The notes beneath the pieces are model-generated. The model saw nothing but the letters and a program-made list of their open reading frames with translations. It ran no database searches and was not told the DNA's origin. A program made the translations under genes and the position numbers. From Bacteroidales bacterium UBA5382 (GTDB taxonomy: Bacteria; Bacteroidota; Bacteroidia; Bacteroidales; Dysgonomonadaceae), in assembly GCA_002409745.1 (NCBI GenBank), contig DHOU01000029.1, forward strand, positions 5,645-31,449: a stretch of DNA of 25,805 bases, written 5' to 3'. Below, piece by piece: positions 13,463 through 20,917 of the stretch (its first letter is position 1; every line of letters starts with the position of its first letter).

Positions 13463-14342
13463 AGAAGTATCACAAAATAATGAAAAGAATTTTGAGCCTC
13501 TCAAATTTAGCACATGGGAAGAACAGTTGGATTATCTTATTAACGAAACACAAGAAGTGAATTTTATAACAGCACAAGGCTTGCATCTAATCGAATACAA
13601 ATTACTCAACAACACAATTAATAAAAATTTATCTTTAACAGGCGTTTCTTATCTTCCTTATTATGGTGAATTGAACTATCCTAATAATTTCAGGATTATG
13701 CTTTTATCACAAATAAAAGAATGTGGTTCTAGTAAAGGGCAAAATAATAGCGGTTTTAAAAAGATACTACTCGAAAATTATAGCGATTCCGATTTAAAAA
13801 ATGTACAACTAAGATGGAAATATAACGAAAATGAGTTTACTACGATATGTTTTGTGACTGAAAAGGAAGTCGTTTATGATGATATTCTCTCAAATATAAG
13901 GATAAAGACGCACACCAAAAACGACGATCTAATCAAAAAATCTTCACTTCGTTTAAAAAGTGGAAATGAAGAAGTAGAAGGAGAGATTAGTTATGGGCGT
14001 ACAACAGATAGGTCCGAAATTTACTCATGGACGAGAGAACTTATGGCTTATGCCTATTGCCAATTTAATGTTACCGGTCATGTAATAAACGGCAACAAAA
14101 GCATTTAAAGCAATCATTATGAATCCTTTAGATGGACTAAAAACAGTTATTATCATGCAGATGCAGAAATAAAACTAATTTCGTTTGAAACCGGTTCAAA
14201 TGGTCATGCCCATTTTGAATATGCATCTGCGGCGGATTCACAGCCTGTGGGTCTTGTGTGGAATGGAGTGCATTTTACGATTTCAGGAGAAGGTAAAGGT
14301 TCCACGGGAGGACAATATGTCTCAGCGTCCATGTTATATTAA
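13314..14342 (+). pseudogene. Variable-tail lipoprotein of the TW.EQL family with an in-frame stop
   Basis: Same architecture as 4581-5564: lipobox TQSC (Cys 32), core domain from FSTWEEQLDYL to LRWKYNENEFTTICFVTEK, an Arg-Leu linker (SLRLKSGNEE), then a beta-rich tail. The first stop is TAA at 14106-14108, giving a 264-residue product. The same frame then stays open to TAA 14340-14342 and encodes the rest of the tail: YYHADAEIKLISFETGSNGH and the ending GSTGGQYVSASMLY, homologous to the other tails. No frameshift is needed, only one nonsense codon just after NGNKSI (aligned with NKNSID in the paralogue). Either a recent pseudogene or a truncated product; a sequencing error is possible. The NLFEYGG gene follows 137 bases later. 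Confidence 0.8.
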
Positions 14343-14479
14343 AAATTTTAAGAATTGAAAAAGGAGAGAGAAGTTTTGTAACCGAGTATATACAAGAATT
14401 CGATTATTAGCACAAGTTATATTTACGGTGTCTGAGAAAAAACGATCAAAGAAGAAGCAAAAAAATAACAGAACAAATT

Positions 14480-15079
14480 ATGAATCCAATAAAATTTATT
14501 TTTCTAGTGCTATTCGCCGGTATTTTCACTAACAGTTATGCTCAATACACGACTAAAAGTCATGATAAGGTCAATTTATATGAATATGGTGGAATTGTAA
14601 AAAGTGAGGATAATCTAAAAAATTTATTCAGGAATTTTCCTTTATATGTTGAGAATGGAAATGAAATAGATTTTCTTTCTTACCGGTTTATTGGAACTGT
14701 AAAGAATAAAAAAGAGGCAAAAAAATATGTAAATAAAAATTTTGATGATTTAGTACCAATAAGTTGGAGCATTTCCTCTCATACAACTCCGGAAAGGAAA
14801 AGTGTAATGTCTTCTATACGATTCGAAGTACAATTGATACATGAAACTCCTTCGGAATTGAGAAAAATGAGAGAAACGATTTTCAAAGAATACGTAAATC
14901 TCAACGATGAAGTATATGCAATAAAATATGTAATCAATCTACAGGAACATATACATTATGTTTTTATAAATCCTCACACTAAAAAAGTCCAATTAAAAGG
15001 AAATATTTTTGGAATTGAAATCCCTATCTCACACATGATTCATATCAATAATAATGCAATTTCAAAAGAAGAAAAATAA
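14480..15079 (+). CDS. Secreted NLFEYGG-family protein (paralogue 3)
   Basis: A 199-residue protein with a signal peptide ending SYAQ (about residue 22). The front half is nearly identical to paralogues 1 and 2 (EDNLKNLFRNFPLYVENGNE, IDFLSYRFIGTVKNKKEAKK); the middle diverges (ISWSISSHTTPERKSVMSSI) and the end is again similar (DEVYAIKYVINLQEHIHYVF, LKGNIFGIEIPISHM). This conserved-variable-conserved pattern is what one expects if the middle contacts the variable lipoprotein tail. It follows the interrupted lipoprotein gene 13314-14342 and is closed by the terminator at 15181. Function unknown. Confidence 0.85.
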   Translation: MNPIKFIFLVLFAGIFTNSYAQYTTKSHDKVNLYEYGGIVKSEDNLKNLFRNFPLYVENGNEIDFLSYRFIGTVKNKKEAKKYVNKNFDDLVPISWSISSHTTPERKSVMSSIRFEVQLIHETPSELRKMRETIFKEYVNLNDEVYAIKYVINLQEHIHYVFINPHTKKVQLKGNIFGIEIPISHMIHINNNAISKEEK

Positions 15080-15099
15080 GTAAAATGTACCGATATATT

Positions 15100-15127
15100 T
15101 TAAGAAACTGTTTTGAATTTTCCGAAT
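15100..15127. repeat. 28-bp exact repeat, copy 1
   Basis: TTAAGAAACTGTTTTGAATT followed by TTCCGAAT is exactly repeated at 25708-25735, on the same strand and preceded in both by a TATAT-containing stretch. Here it lies 20 bases after the last NLFEYGG gene. It may be the scar or end of a mobile element; no transposase or paired end is visible. Confidence 0.6.
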
Positions 15128-15180
15128 ATTTATGTATCTAATCTTCTAAAACGATTGTTCCGTTTCTATTTTAATTCATT

Positions 15181-15226
15181 GAAGAGATTTACCGGATTGT
15201 ATTTTTGTCCGGTAACCTCTTCTTAT
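15181..15226 (+). terminator. Bulged hairpin terminator at the end of the last module
   Basis: GAAGAGATTTACCGGA (15181-15196) pairs with TCCGGTAACCTCTTC (15208-15222) with one bulge and one A-C mismatch, followed by a short T/A tract. Same family as 12577 and 2488. Confidence 0.75.
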
Positions 15227-15276
15227 AAAGTTTAAATATACATATTCGAATGACTTAAATAAATATAGAAGAAACT

Positions 15277-15402
15277 ATGATGAAATCTATTTTTATCGCT
15301 TTTCTGATCGGTCTTGCAATATTTTCCGCCGGATGCGGCCAGAAAGAAAACAATCGACTGGAAAAGGCTCTATTGCTTGCAGGTGAAAACAGAACGGAAT
15401 AG
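15277..15402 (+). pseudogene. N-terminal relic of the transglutaminase-type lipoprotein
   Basis: The frame from ATG 15277 reads MMKSIFIAFLIGLAIFSAGC then QKENNRLEKALLLAGENRTE and stops at TAG 15400. It matches residues 1-41 of the 659-residue lipoprotein at 6944 almost position for position, including the lipobox Cys 20. The paralogue continues ELEKVLNR; here E-stop-EKE follows and the match then ends. Only about 6% of the gene remains. It sits at the boundary between the accessory island and the trmB operon, in the place predicted if the block starting at 12669 was a copy of the block at 3991-8923. Confidence 0.85.
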
Positions 15403-15450
15403 GAAAAGGAACGTCTTTCGTCAAGGCGAATATCTGCGGGTAAAAGGCGG

Positions 15451-15477
15451 ATTGTTAAAGTTAAATTCGTATTTTTG
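15451..15477 (+). promoter_or_regulatory. Candidate Bacteroidota-type promoter for trmB operon
   Basis: TATTTTTG at 15470-15477 fits the -7 consensus TAnnTTTG exactly. The upstream ATTG (15451-15454) is a poor -33 match and the spacing (15) is shorter than usual. It is 30 bases before the trmB ATG. Confidence 0.45.
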
Positions 15478-15507
15478 CACATTCTAAACGGACTGAAACA
15501 GGTATAT

Positions 15508-16251
15508 ATGGCTAAAAACAAACTATCGAGATTCGCCGACATGGCAACGTATGAAAATGTGTTTCAATACACCTTTGATACCTTGCAACAAGAAGTGTTT
15601 CCGTTAAAAGGAAAATGGCATACGTATTTCGGCAACCATCATCCCATCGTGCTTGAGTTAGGTTGCGGAAAAGGCGAATATACGGTCGGTCTGGCAAAAA
15701 GGTACCCGGAAAAGAATTTTATCGGCATCGACATCAAGGGTGCACGGATGTGGAAAGGCGCTACCGAAGCATTGAACGACAACCTGTCCAATGTCGCTTT
15801 CATCCGTACCCGTATCGAATTGATTCGTTACTTTTTTGCCGAAGGAGAAGTCTCGGAGATATGGATCACCTTTCCCGACCCACAGATGAATAAAGTGAAT
15901 AAACGGCTCGTCGGCACCCGCTTCATGCAAAAGTACCGTTCGCTCCTCGCTCCGGGCGGAATTATCCATCTGAAAACAGACAGTCCGTTTTTATACACTT
16001 ACACCAAAGCGATGATTGCCGAAAACAATCTGACTGTTCATTTTGATACAGACAACCTGTATGGCTCAGGAATAGAAGATCCGATACTGAATATTCGAAC
16101 TTTCTATGAACAACAATGGCTTTCACGTGGTTTGAACATACGGTATATCCAATTCGAATGTCCGGCAAAAGAATCGTGGAAAGAACCCGACATAAAAATC
16201 GAGCCGGATGACTACCGAAGTTTCGGCCGAAAAGGAAATTCAATGGCGTAA
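15508..16251 (+). CDS. trmB: tRNA (guanine-N7-)-methyltransferase
   Basis: A 247-residue cytoplasmic SAM-dependent methyltransferase that makes m7G at position 46 of the tRNA variable loop. Motif I is [11 protein letters not shown] (49-59), followed by the acidic [12 protein letters not shown], the active-site region [16 protein letters not shown] (119-134), and [13 protein letters not shown]. These fit TrmB and its usual length of about 210-250. ATG 15508 is used; an in-frame TTG at 15475 would add 11 residues of no known use and overlaps the candidate promoter. It is the first gene of the operon; mrp starts 16 bases after the stop. Confidence 0.95.
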   Translation: MAKNKLSRFADMATYENVFQYTFDTLQQEVFPLKGKWHTYFGNHHPIVLELGCGKGEYTVGLAKRYPEKNFIGIDIKGARMWKGATEALNDNLSNVAFIRTRIELIRYFFAEGEVSEIWITFPDPQMNKVNKRLVGTRFMQKYRSLLAPGGIIHLKTDSPFLYTYTKAMIAENNLTVHFDTDNLYGSGIEDPILNIRTFYEQQWLSRGLNIRYIQFECPAKESWKEPDIKIEPDDYRSFGRKGNSMA

Positions 16252-16267
16252 ATTGGCAAATTAGTAT

Positions 16268-17377
16268 ATGAAACTCTACCCACAACTTATTATTGATGCA
16301 TTGAAAAATGTACGTTATCCGGGTACGGGACAAGATATTGTCTCGACAGGGATGGTGGCGGATAACATTCGTATAGAAGGGAAAAAAGTAAGCTTTTCGT
16401 TGATTACCGAAAAGCAAAACGACCCGTTTATCAAATCGGTCGTAAAAATGGCGGAACAAGCCATTCTTACCTATGCCGATAAAAATATCGATATAAAGGG
16501 AAACATTTCGGTGCACTCGAAGCAACCTCCCCGTCCTTCCTTCCCCAACTTACTGCCGGGTGTGAAGAATATTATCGCCGTGGCATCGGGAAAAGGCGGC
16601 GTGGGAAAAAGCACCGTTTGTACAAACCTGGCGGTAGCCCTTTCACTGAAAGGATATAAAGTCGGCCTATTGGATGCCGACATTTTCGGGCCTTCGGTGC
16701 CTAAAATGCTTGCAGTGGAAGACGCAGCCCCCATGCTGGAAAAGAAAGAAGGCCGTGACTTCATTGTTCCTGTCGAAAACTACGGCGTAAAAATGCTATC
16801 GATAGGATTCTTTGTGGAGAAAGAAAATGCGGTCGTATGGCGTGGAGCCATGGCCAGTAATGCGCTGAAGCAGCTTATTACAGACGGAGACTGGGGAGAC
16901 CTCGATTATTTTTTGATCGATTTTCCACCGGGCACGAGCGATATCCATCTGACACTTGTTCAAACACTTCCCATCACGGGAGCAATCATTGTCAGCACGC
17001 CGCAAGAAGTGGCGTTGGCCGATGCACGCAAGGGAATCGACATGTTTACCGCCGATAAGGTGGAAGTTCCCATTCTGGGATTAGTCGAAAACATGGCGTG
17101 GTTCACCCCTGCCGAACTTCCGGAAAACAAATACTATATCTTCGGGAAAGATGGCTGTAAGCGACTGGCGGAAGAAGGAGGGTATAGCCTCCTTGGCCAA
17201 ATACCTATCGTCCAAAGCATCCGCGAAGGAGGCGACGAAGGCAAACCGGTCGCACTCAACACCAACAGCATCACCGGCATCGCTTTCGACCAACTCGCAG
17301 ACAAGGTGGTGGAAGCCGTCGATAAACGCAACCGGGAACAGCCTCCCACACATATTGTACAAATAACCACAAAATGA
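16268..17377 (+). CDS. mrp: Mrp/ApbC-family iron-sulfur cluster carrier P-loop ATPase
   Basis: A 369-residue cytoplasmic ATPase of the Mrp/NBP35 family, believed to carry and deliver Fe-S clusters. Residues 1-82 form the DUF59 (MIP18-like) domain. The P-loop domain has the deviant Walker A SGKGGVGKST (107-116), LLDADIFGPSVPKML, and LIDFPPGTSDIHLT as the Walker B/switch II region. The CxxC pair that bridges a cluster in many family members is not present at ENMAWFTPAELPENKYYIFG; this is usual among Bacteroidota homologues as far as I recall. The stop overlaps the start of the NUDIX gene as ATGA. Confidence 0.93.
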   Translation: MKLYPQLIIDALKNVRYPGTGQDIVSTGMVADNIRIEGKKVSFSLITEKQNDPFIKSVVKMAEQAILTYADKNIDIKGNISVHSKQPPRPSFPNLLPGVKNIIAVASGKGGVGKSTVCTNLAVALSLKGYKVGLLDADIFGPSVPKMLAVEDAAPMLEKKEGRDFIVPVENYGVKMLSIGFFVEKENAVVWRGAMASNALKQLITDGDWGDLDYFLIDFPPGTSDIHLTLVQTLPITGAIIVSTPQEVALADARKGIDMFTADKVEVPILGLVENMAWFTPAELPENKYYIFGKDGCKRLAEEGGYSLLGQIPIVQSIREGGDEGKPVALNTNSITGIAFDQLADKVVEAVDKRNREQPPTHIVQITTK

Positions 17378-17904
17378 CGACAACACATCCTCTGGAGTTA
17401 TTCCGTTTTTGCCCCAAATGCGGCTCCGCAAACTTTATCGAAAATAACGAAAAGTCGAAAAAATGCCGCGATTGCGGGTTCGTCTATTACTTTAATTCTT
17501 CGGCCGCGGTAGTCGCCGTGATCGAAAATGACGAAGGCCGGATACTCGTTTCGCGAAGAGCAAAAGCGCCGGCACAAGGCGCCCTCGACCTGCCCGGAGG
17601 CTTTGTGGATATGTACGAGACGGCCGAAGAGGCAGCCAAACGCGAAGTACTGGAGGAAACATGTCTACACGTAAATAACTTGCGGTATCTTTTCTCCCTT
17701 CCCAATATTTATGTATATTCGGACTTTGAAGTGCATACCGTCGATATGTTCTTCCTTTGCAACGTCTCCGATTTTCGTGCCTTAAAAGCACAAGACGACG
17801 TGGCAGAAGTCTTTTTTATGGATAAAAATCAACTCAACCCCGAGGATTTCGGACTGGCGTCCATCCGAAAAGGAATAAAAAATTTGCTAAAACATAGTTT
17901 ATGA
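17374..17904 (+). CDS. Zinc-ribbon NUDIX hydrolase
   Basis: A 176-residue protein. An N-terminal zinc ribbon is formed by Cys 13/16 (FCPKCG) and Cys 31/34 (CRDCG), the NudC-like layout. The NUDIX box spans residues 76-98 (GFVDMYETAEEAAKREVLEE, then TCL): G-x5-E-x7-REVLEE are all present, but the Gly that normally follows is Cys 97. It would hydrolyse a nucleoside-diphosphate-linked substrate using Mg2+; substrate not predictable. It overlaps mrp by 4 bases (ATGA) and the TPR gene by 4 bases (ATGA), so the three are translationally coupled. Confidence 0.92.
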   Translation: MTTTHPLELFRFCPKCGSANFIENNEKSKKCRDCGFVYYFNSSAAVVAVIENDEGRILVSRRAKAPAQGALDLPGGFVDMYETAEEAAKREVLEETCLHVNNLRYLFSLPNIYVYSDFEVHTVDMFFLCNVSDFRALKAQDDVAEVFFMDKNQLNPEDFGLASIRKGIKNLLKHSL

Positions 17905-20897
17905 AAAATTGGATTATACTGTTCAGCTTTCTGGTGGCAACGCACGTTGTAAGCGCCCAACGAACCGCTTACCATTTTCCGCCGGAAAAGCTTTTTAATC
18001 AAGGAAAAGAGATGTTCCTGCAACAGAATTATACCGGCGCACAGGATTTTCTCAGCCACTATATCGCCGAAAGCAACGACACGCAACTCCAAGAAGAAGC
18101 GGAATATATGATTGCGGCAGCGGCCTATTACCGTAATACACCCGATAACGGGGAAGTATTGAAAGAGTTTTTAGATACTCATCCGGAAAGCGTGCATCGC
18201 CATCAGGTTCATTTTTTGATCGGATCCGGTCATTTCAATAAAAAAGAATGGCAACAAGCTAAATTCCGGTTCGATCAAACCAACATCGATTATCTTACAC
18301 CCCGTGAACAGGAGGATTATAGTTTCCGCAACGCCTATACGAATCTGCAATTGAATCACAAAGACGAAGCGACCCGTTTGTTCGGCCTATTGTCTCAAAA
18401 CAGTAAGACTTATCGCGATGCGGCCGATTTTTATCTGGGCTACATCGAATATACAAACGGCAATTACAACACCGCTGTACAACGGTTCCAACGACTTAAA
18501 GACCACCCCGAATACCGGGAAGACGTGGCTTTTTACACGGCGCAGGGCACCTTCTTCGACGGGAAACCGGACGAAGCGATACGACAAGCCGAATCGTTTA
18601 CACAAAACTATCCGAACAGCGAGCATATCGGCGAAATGTACCGTATATTAGGTAACAGCCATTACCGGTTGGGGCGTGTCAGCCGGGCACTTCCTTACTA
18701 CGAAAAATATCTGGCGTCGACCGAAAAACCATTACGAGGCGATGCTTATTTCCTGGGCGTTGCTTATTTCGAAGCGCAACGATACAACGAGGCTATCCGG
18801 ATGTTCCAACAAACGACCGGCGAACGGGATGAACTGACTCAAAACGCGCAATTGCACTTGGGTTTGGCTTATCTGAAATTAGGGCAAAAACAGCAAGCGC
18901 AGATGGCTTTCGAAGCCGCGGGAAGAGACAACTTCGATCCGAAAGTGCGTGAAACAGCGCTTTTCAACTATGCATTGCTGGCGCACGAAACAAACTTTTC
19001 GGTATTCAGCGAATCCATCACCCTGTTCGAAAACTTTCTTCGTGAATATCCCAATTCCCCCTATGCGGAACAAGTAAATGATATTCTGGCCGAGACATTC
19101 CTTACCACGAATAATTACGAAGCCGCTCTTTCGGCGATAAACCGTATCGCCAAACCCGGGCGGAGGGTACTCGAAGCCAAACAAATGATTCTTTTCCAAC
19201 TCGGTGCACAGGAATTTATCAACGGAAACATGGAGCAAGCCATCCGGTTGTTCGATCAAACCATCCAGTTAGGTAATTATGATGCAAAAGCAAGGAATAA
19301 TGCCTATTATTGGCGAGGGGAATCCCATTACCGGAAAGGCAATTACCAGGCTGCGGCAAATGATTTCAGGCAATTTACTCAAAATGCTTCGGCTGCCGAT
19401 GAAAATTACGCCTTAGGGTGGTACAACCTCGGATATGCTTTATTTAAACAACGACAATATCAAACAGCCGTCAATGCTTTCAGACAGTATATTTCGGCGG
19501 AAACAAACAAGAGCAAATCCGAGCTGGCCGATGCTTACAACCGCATCGGGGACAGCTATTATTATAACCGGAGTTTTGCCGAAGCCGAACGTTTTTATGC
19601 ACAAGCCACTCAAATCAGCCCCTCTGCCGGCGACTATGCCGCGTATCAAAAAGCATTCGTCATGGGATTACAACATAATTATCAAGGAAAAATCAGTGCG
19701 TTGGATGAGCTGATGCGCCGATATCCCAACTCGACCTATTATGATGATGCTTTATACGAAAAAAGCCGCGCCCTGACGATGGCCGGACGGGAAAATGAAG
19801 CGATCGCCGTATTGCAGAAACTGGTAACGGATTTTCCCAACAGCCTCCTTGCCAGCCAGGCGGGTGTGCAATTGGGACAACTGTATTATAACACAGGCAA
19901 TCATCAGCAAAGCATTGCCGCTTATAAAAACGTGATAACCCGTTTTGCGGGATCGGATGATGCCCGCACGGCATTAATCTCTCTCGAAACGGTTTATAAC
20001 GACATGAACGATATTCAATCCTATATCAATTATGCAAACACCCTTCCCGGCGGAAGGAAGATTACCGTGTCCCGTCAAGACTCCTTGACCTATCTGGCCG
20101 CCGAAAATATATATATGAAAGGGAAGCGTAACGAAGCTCAAACAGCTTTGCAAAAATACCTGCAAACCTATCCGAACGGAGCCTATGGCAGCGATGCGAA
20201 TTATCATATGGGTATGATCGCCAATGAAAACGGCAATAAGCAACAGGCTCTCTCCTATTTCCGGAAAGTGATTGATGCCAACAGCGCCAAGTATCTCGAC
20301 AATGTACTATTATTTGCGGCACAGGAAGAGTTTGCCAATAAAAATTACGAACAAGCACTGGCCGATTACACGAAAATGGCGAATGCGGCACGTAATGCGG
20401 CCAACCGTCAAACGGGACAATTGGGTGTGGTCCGCACCCAATCGCTACTCAACCGTTATCGCGAAGCAGCACAAGCGGCCTCGGCACTACTCGAAAACAG
20501 TAATCTCTCACCCGAAACGGCGACCGAGGTACGCTACCTGCGAGCAAAAGCGTATCTGCAACTCAACGAAACGGATAAAGCCGTGGCCGACTTGCAGGCA
20601 ATCGCAAAAGACACGCGCAGCGCCTACGGTGCCGAAGCGCAATTTATTCTCGCGGATACGTATTACCGGTGGAAGTCGTACGACAAAGCCGAAGCACAAG
20701 CGAAAGACTTTATGCAGAAAGGCACCTCTCATCAATATTGGATGGCCAGAGCCTTGATTGTGTTATCGGACACTTACATCGCGAAAGGTGACACCTTCCA
20801 GGCACGTCAATATTTGGAAAGCCTACAGGCAAATTATAAAGGCGGGGAAGCCGATATCCAAGAAATGATCCGCGAACGATTAAATAAACTTCAGTAA
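17901..20897 (+). CDS. Large exported tetratricopeptide repeat protein (998 aa)
   Basis: A 998-residue protein. Signal peptide MKNWIILFSFLVATHVVSAQ is probably cleaved at the AQ, placing it in the periplasm or outer-membrane face. Almost the whole mature chain consists of TPR-like helical pairs, with recurring signatures such as A..Y.LG..Y...G....A...F, for example GNSHYRLGRVSRALPYYEKY, YNLGYALFKQRQYQTAVNAF and YNRIGDSYYYNRSFAEAERF, plus YPNS turns between units. Such proteins are scaffolds for envelope assembly. It overlaps the NUDIX gene (ATGA), and its stop touches the outer-membrane protein gene (TAATG), suggesting that the TPR protein and barrel work together. I cannot name the ortholog. 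Confidence 0.9.
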   Translation: MKNWIILFSFLVATHVVSAQRTAYHFPPEKLFNQGKEMFLQQNYTGAQDFLSHYIAESNDTQLQEEAEYMIAAAAYYRNTPDNGEVLKEFLDTHPESVHRHQVHFLIGSGHFNKKEWQQAKFRFDQTNIDYLTPREQEDYSFRNAYTNLQLNHKDEATRLFGLLSQNSKTYRDAADFYLGYIEYTNGNYNTAVQRFQRLKDHPEYREDVAFYTAQGTFFDGKPDEAIRQAESFTQNYPNSEHIGEMYRILGNSHYRLGRVSRALPYYEKYLASTEKPLRGDAYFLGVAYFEAQRYNEAIRMFQQTTGERDELTQNAQLHLGLAYLKLGQKQQAQMAFEAAGRDNFDPKVRETALFNYALLAHETNFSVFSESITLFENFLREYPNSPYAEQVNDILAETFLTTNNYEAALSAINRIAKPGRRVLEAKQMILFQLGAQEFINGNMEQAIRLFDQTIQLGNYDAKARNNAYYWRGESHYRKGNYQAAANDFRQFTQNASAADENYALGWYNLGYALFKQRQYQTAVNAFRQYISAETNKSKSELADAYNRIGDSYYYNRSFAEAERFYAQATQISPSAGDYAAYQKAFVMGLQHNYQGKISALDELMRRYPNSTYYDDALYEKSRALTMAGRENEAIAVLQKLVTDFPNSLLASQAGVQLGQLYYNTGNHQQSIAAYKNVITRFAGSDDARTALISLETVYNDMNDIQSYINYANTLPGGRKITVSRQDSLTYLAAENIYMKGKRNEAQTALQKYLQTYPNGAYGSDANYHMGMIANENGNKQQALSYFRKVIDANSAKYLDNVLLFAAQEEFANKNYEQALADYTKMANAARNAANRQTGQLGVVRTQSLLNRYREAAQAASALLENSNLSPETATEVRYLRAKAYLQLNETDKAVADLQAIAKDTRSAYGAEAQFILADTYYRWKSYDKAEAQAKDFMQKGTSHQYWMARALIVLSDTYIAKGDTFQARQYLESLQANYKGGEADIQEMIRERLNKLQ

Positions 20898-20917
20898 TGA
20901 ATAATCTCCCATTGACA

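Noticed and set aside
14109..14342. Independent small gene encoding only the lipoprotein tail
   Set aside because: No suitable start codon near the front and no signal; it is in frame with 13314 and best read as the rest of that gene.
15475..15507. TTG start adding 11 residues to TrmB
   Set aside because: Overlaps a TAnnTTTG promoter box and adds no family sequence; ATG 15508 is preferred.
15962..16525. 187-codon - strand open frame across trmB and mrp
   Set aside because: Overlaps two clear conserved genes on the + strand and has no recognisable product.
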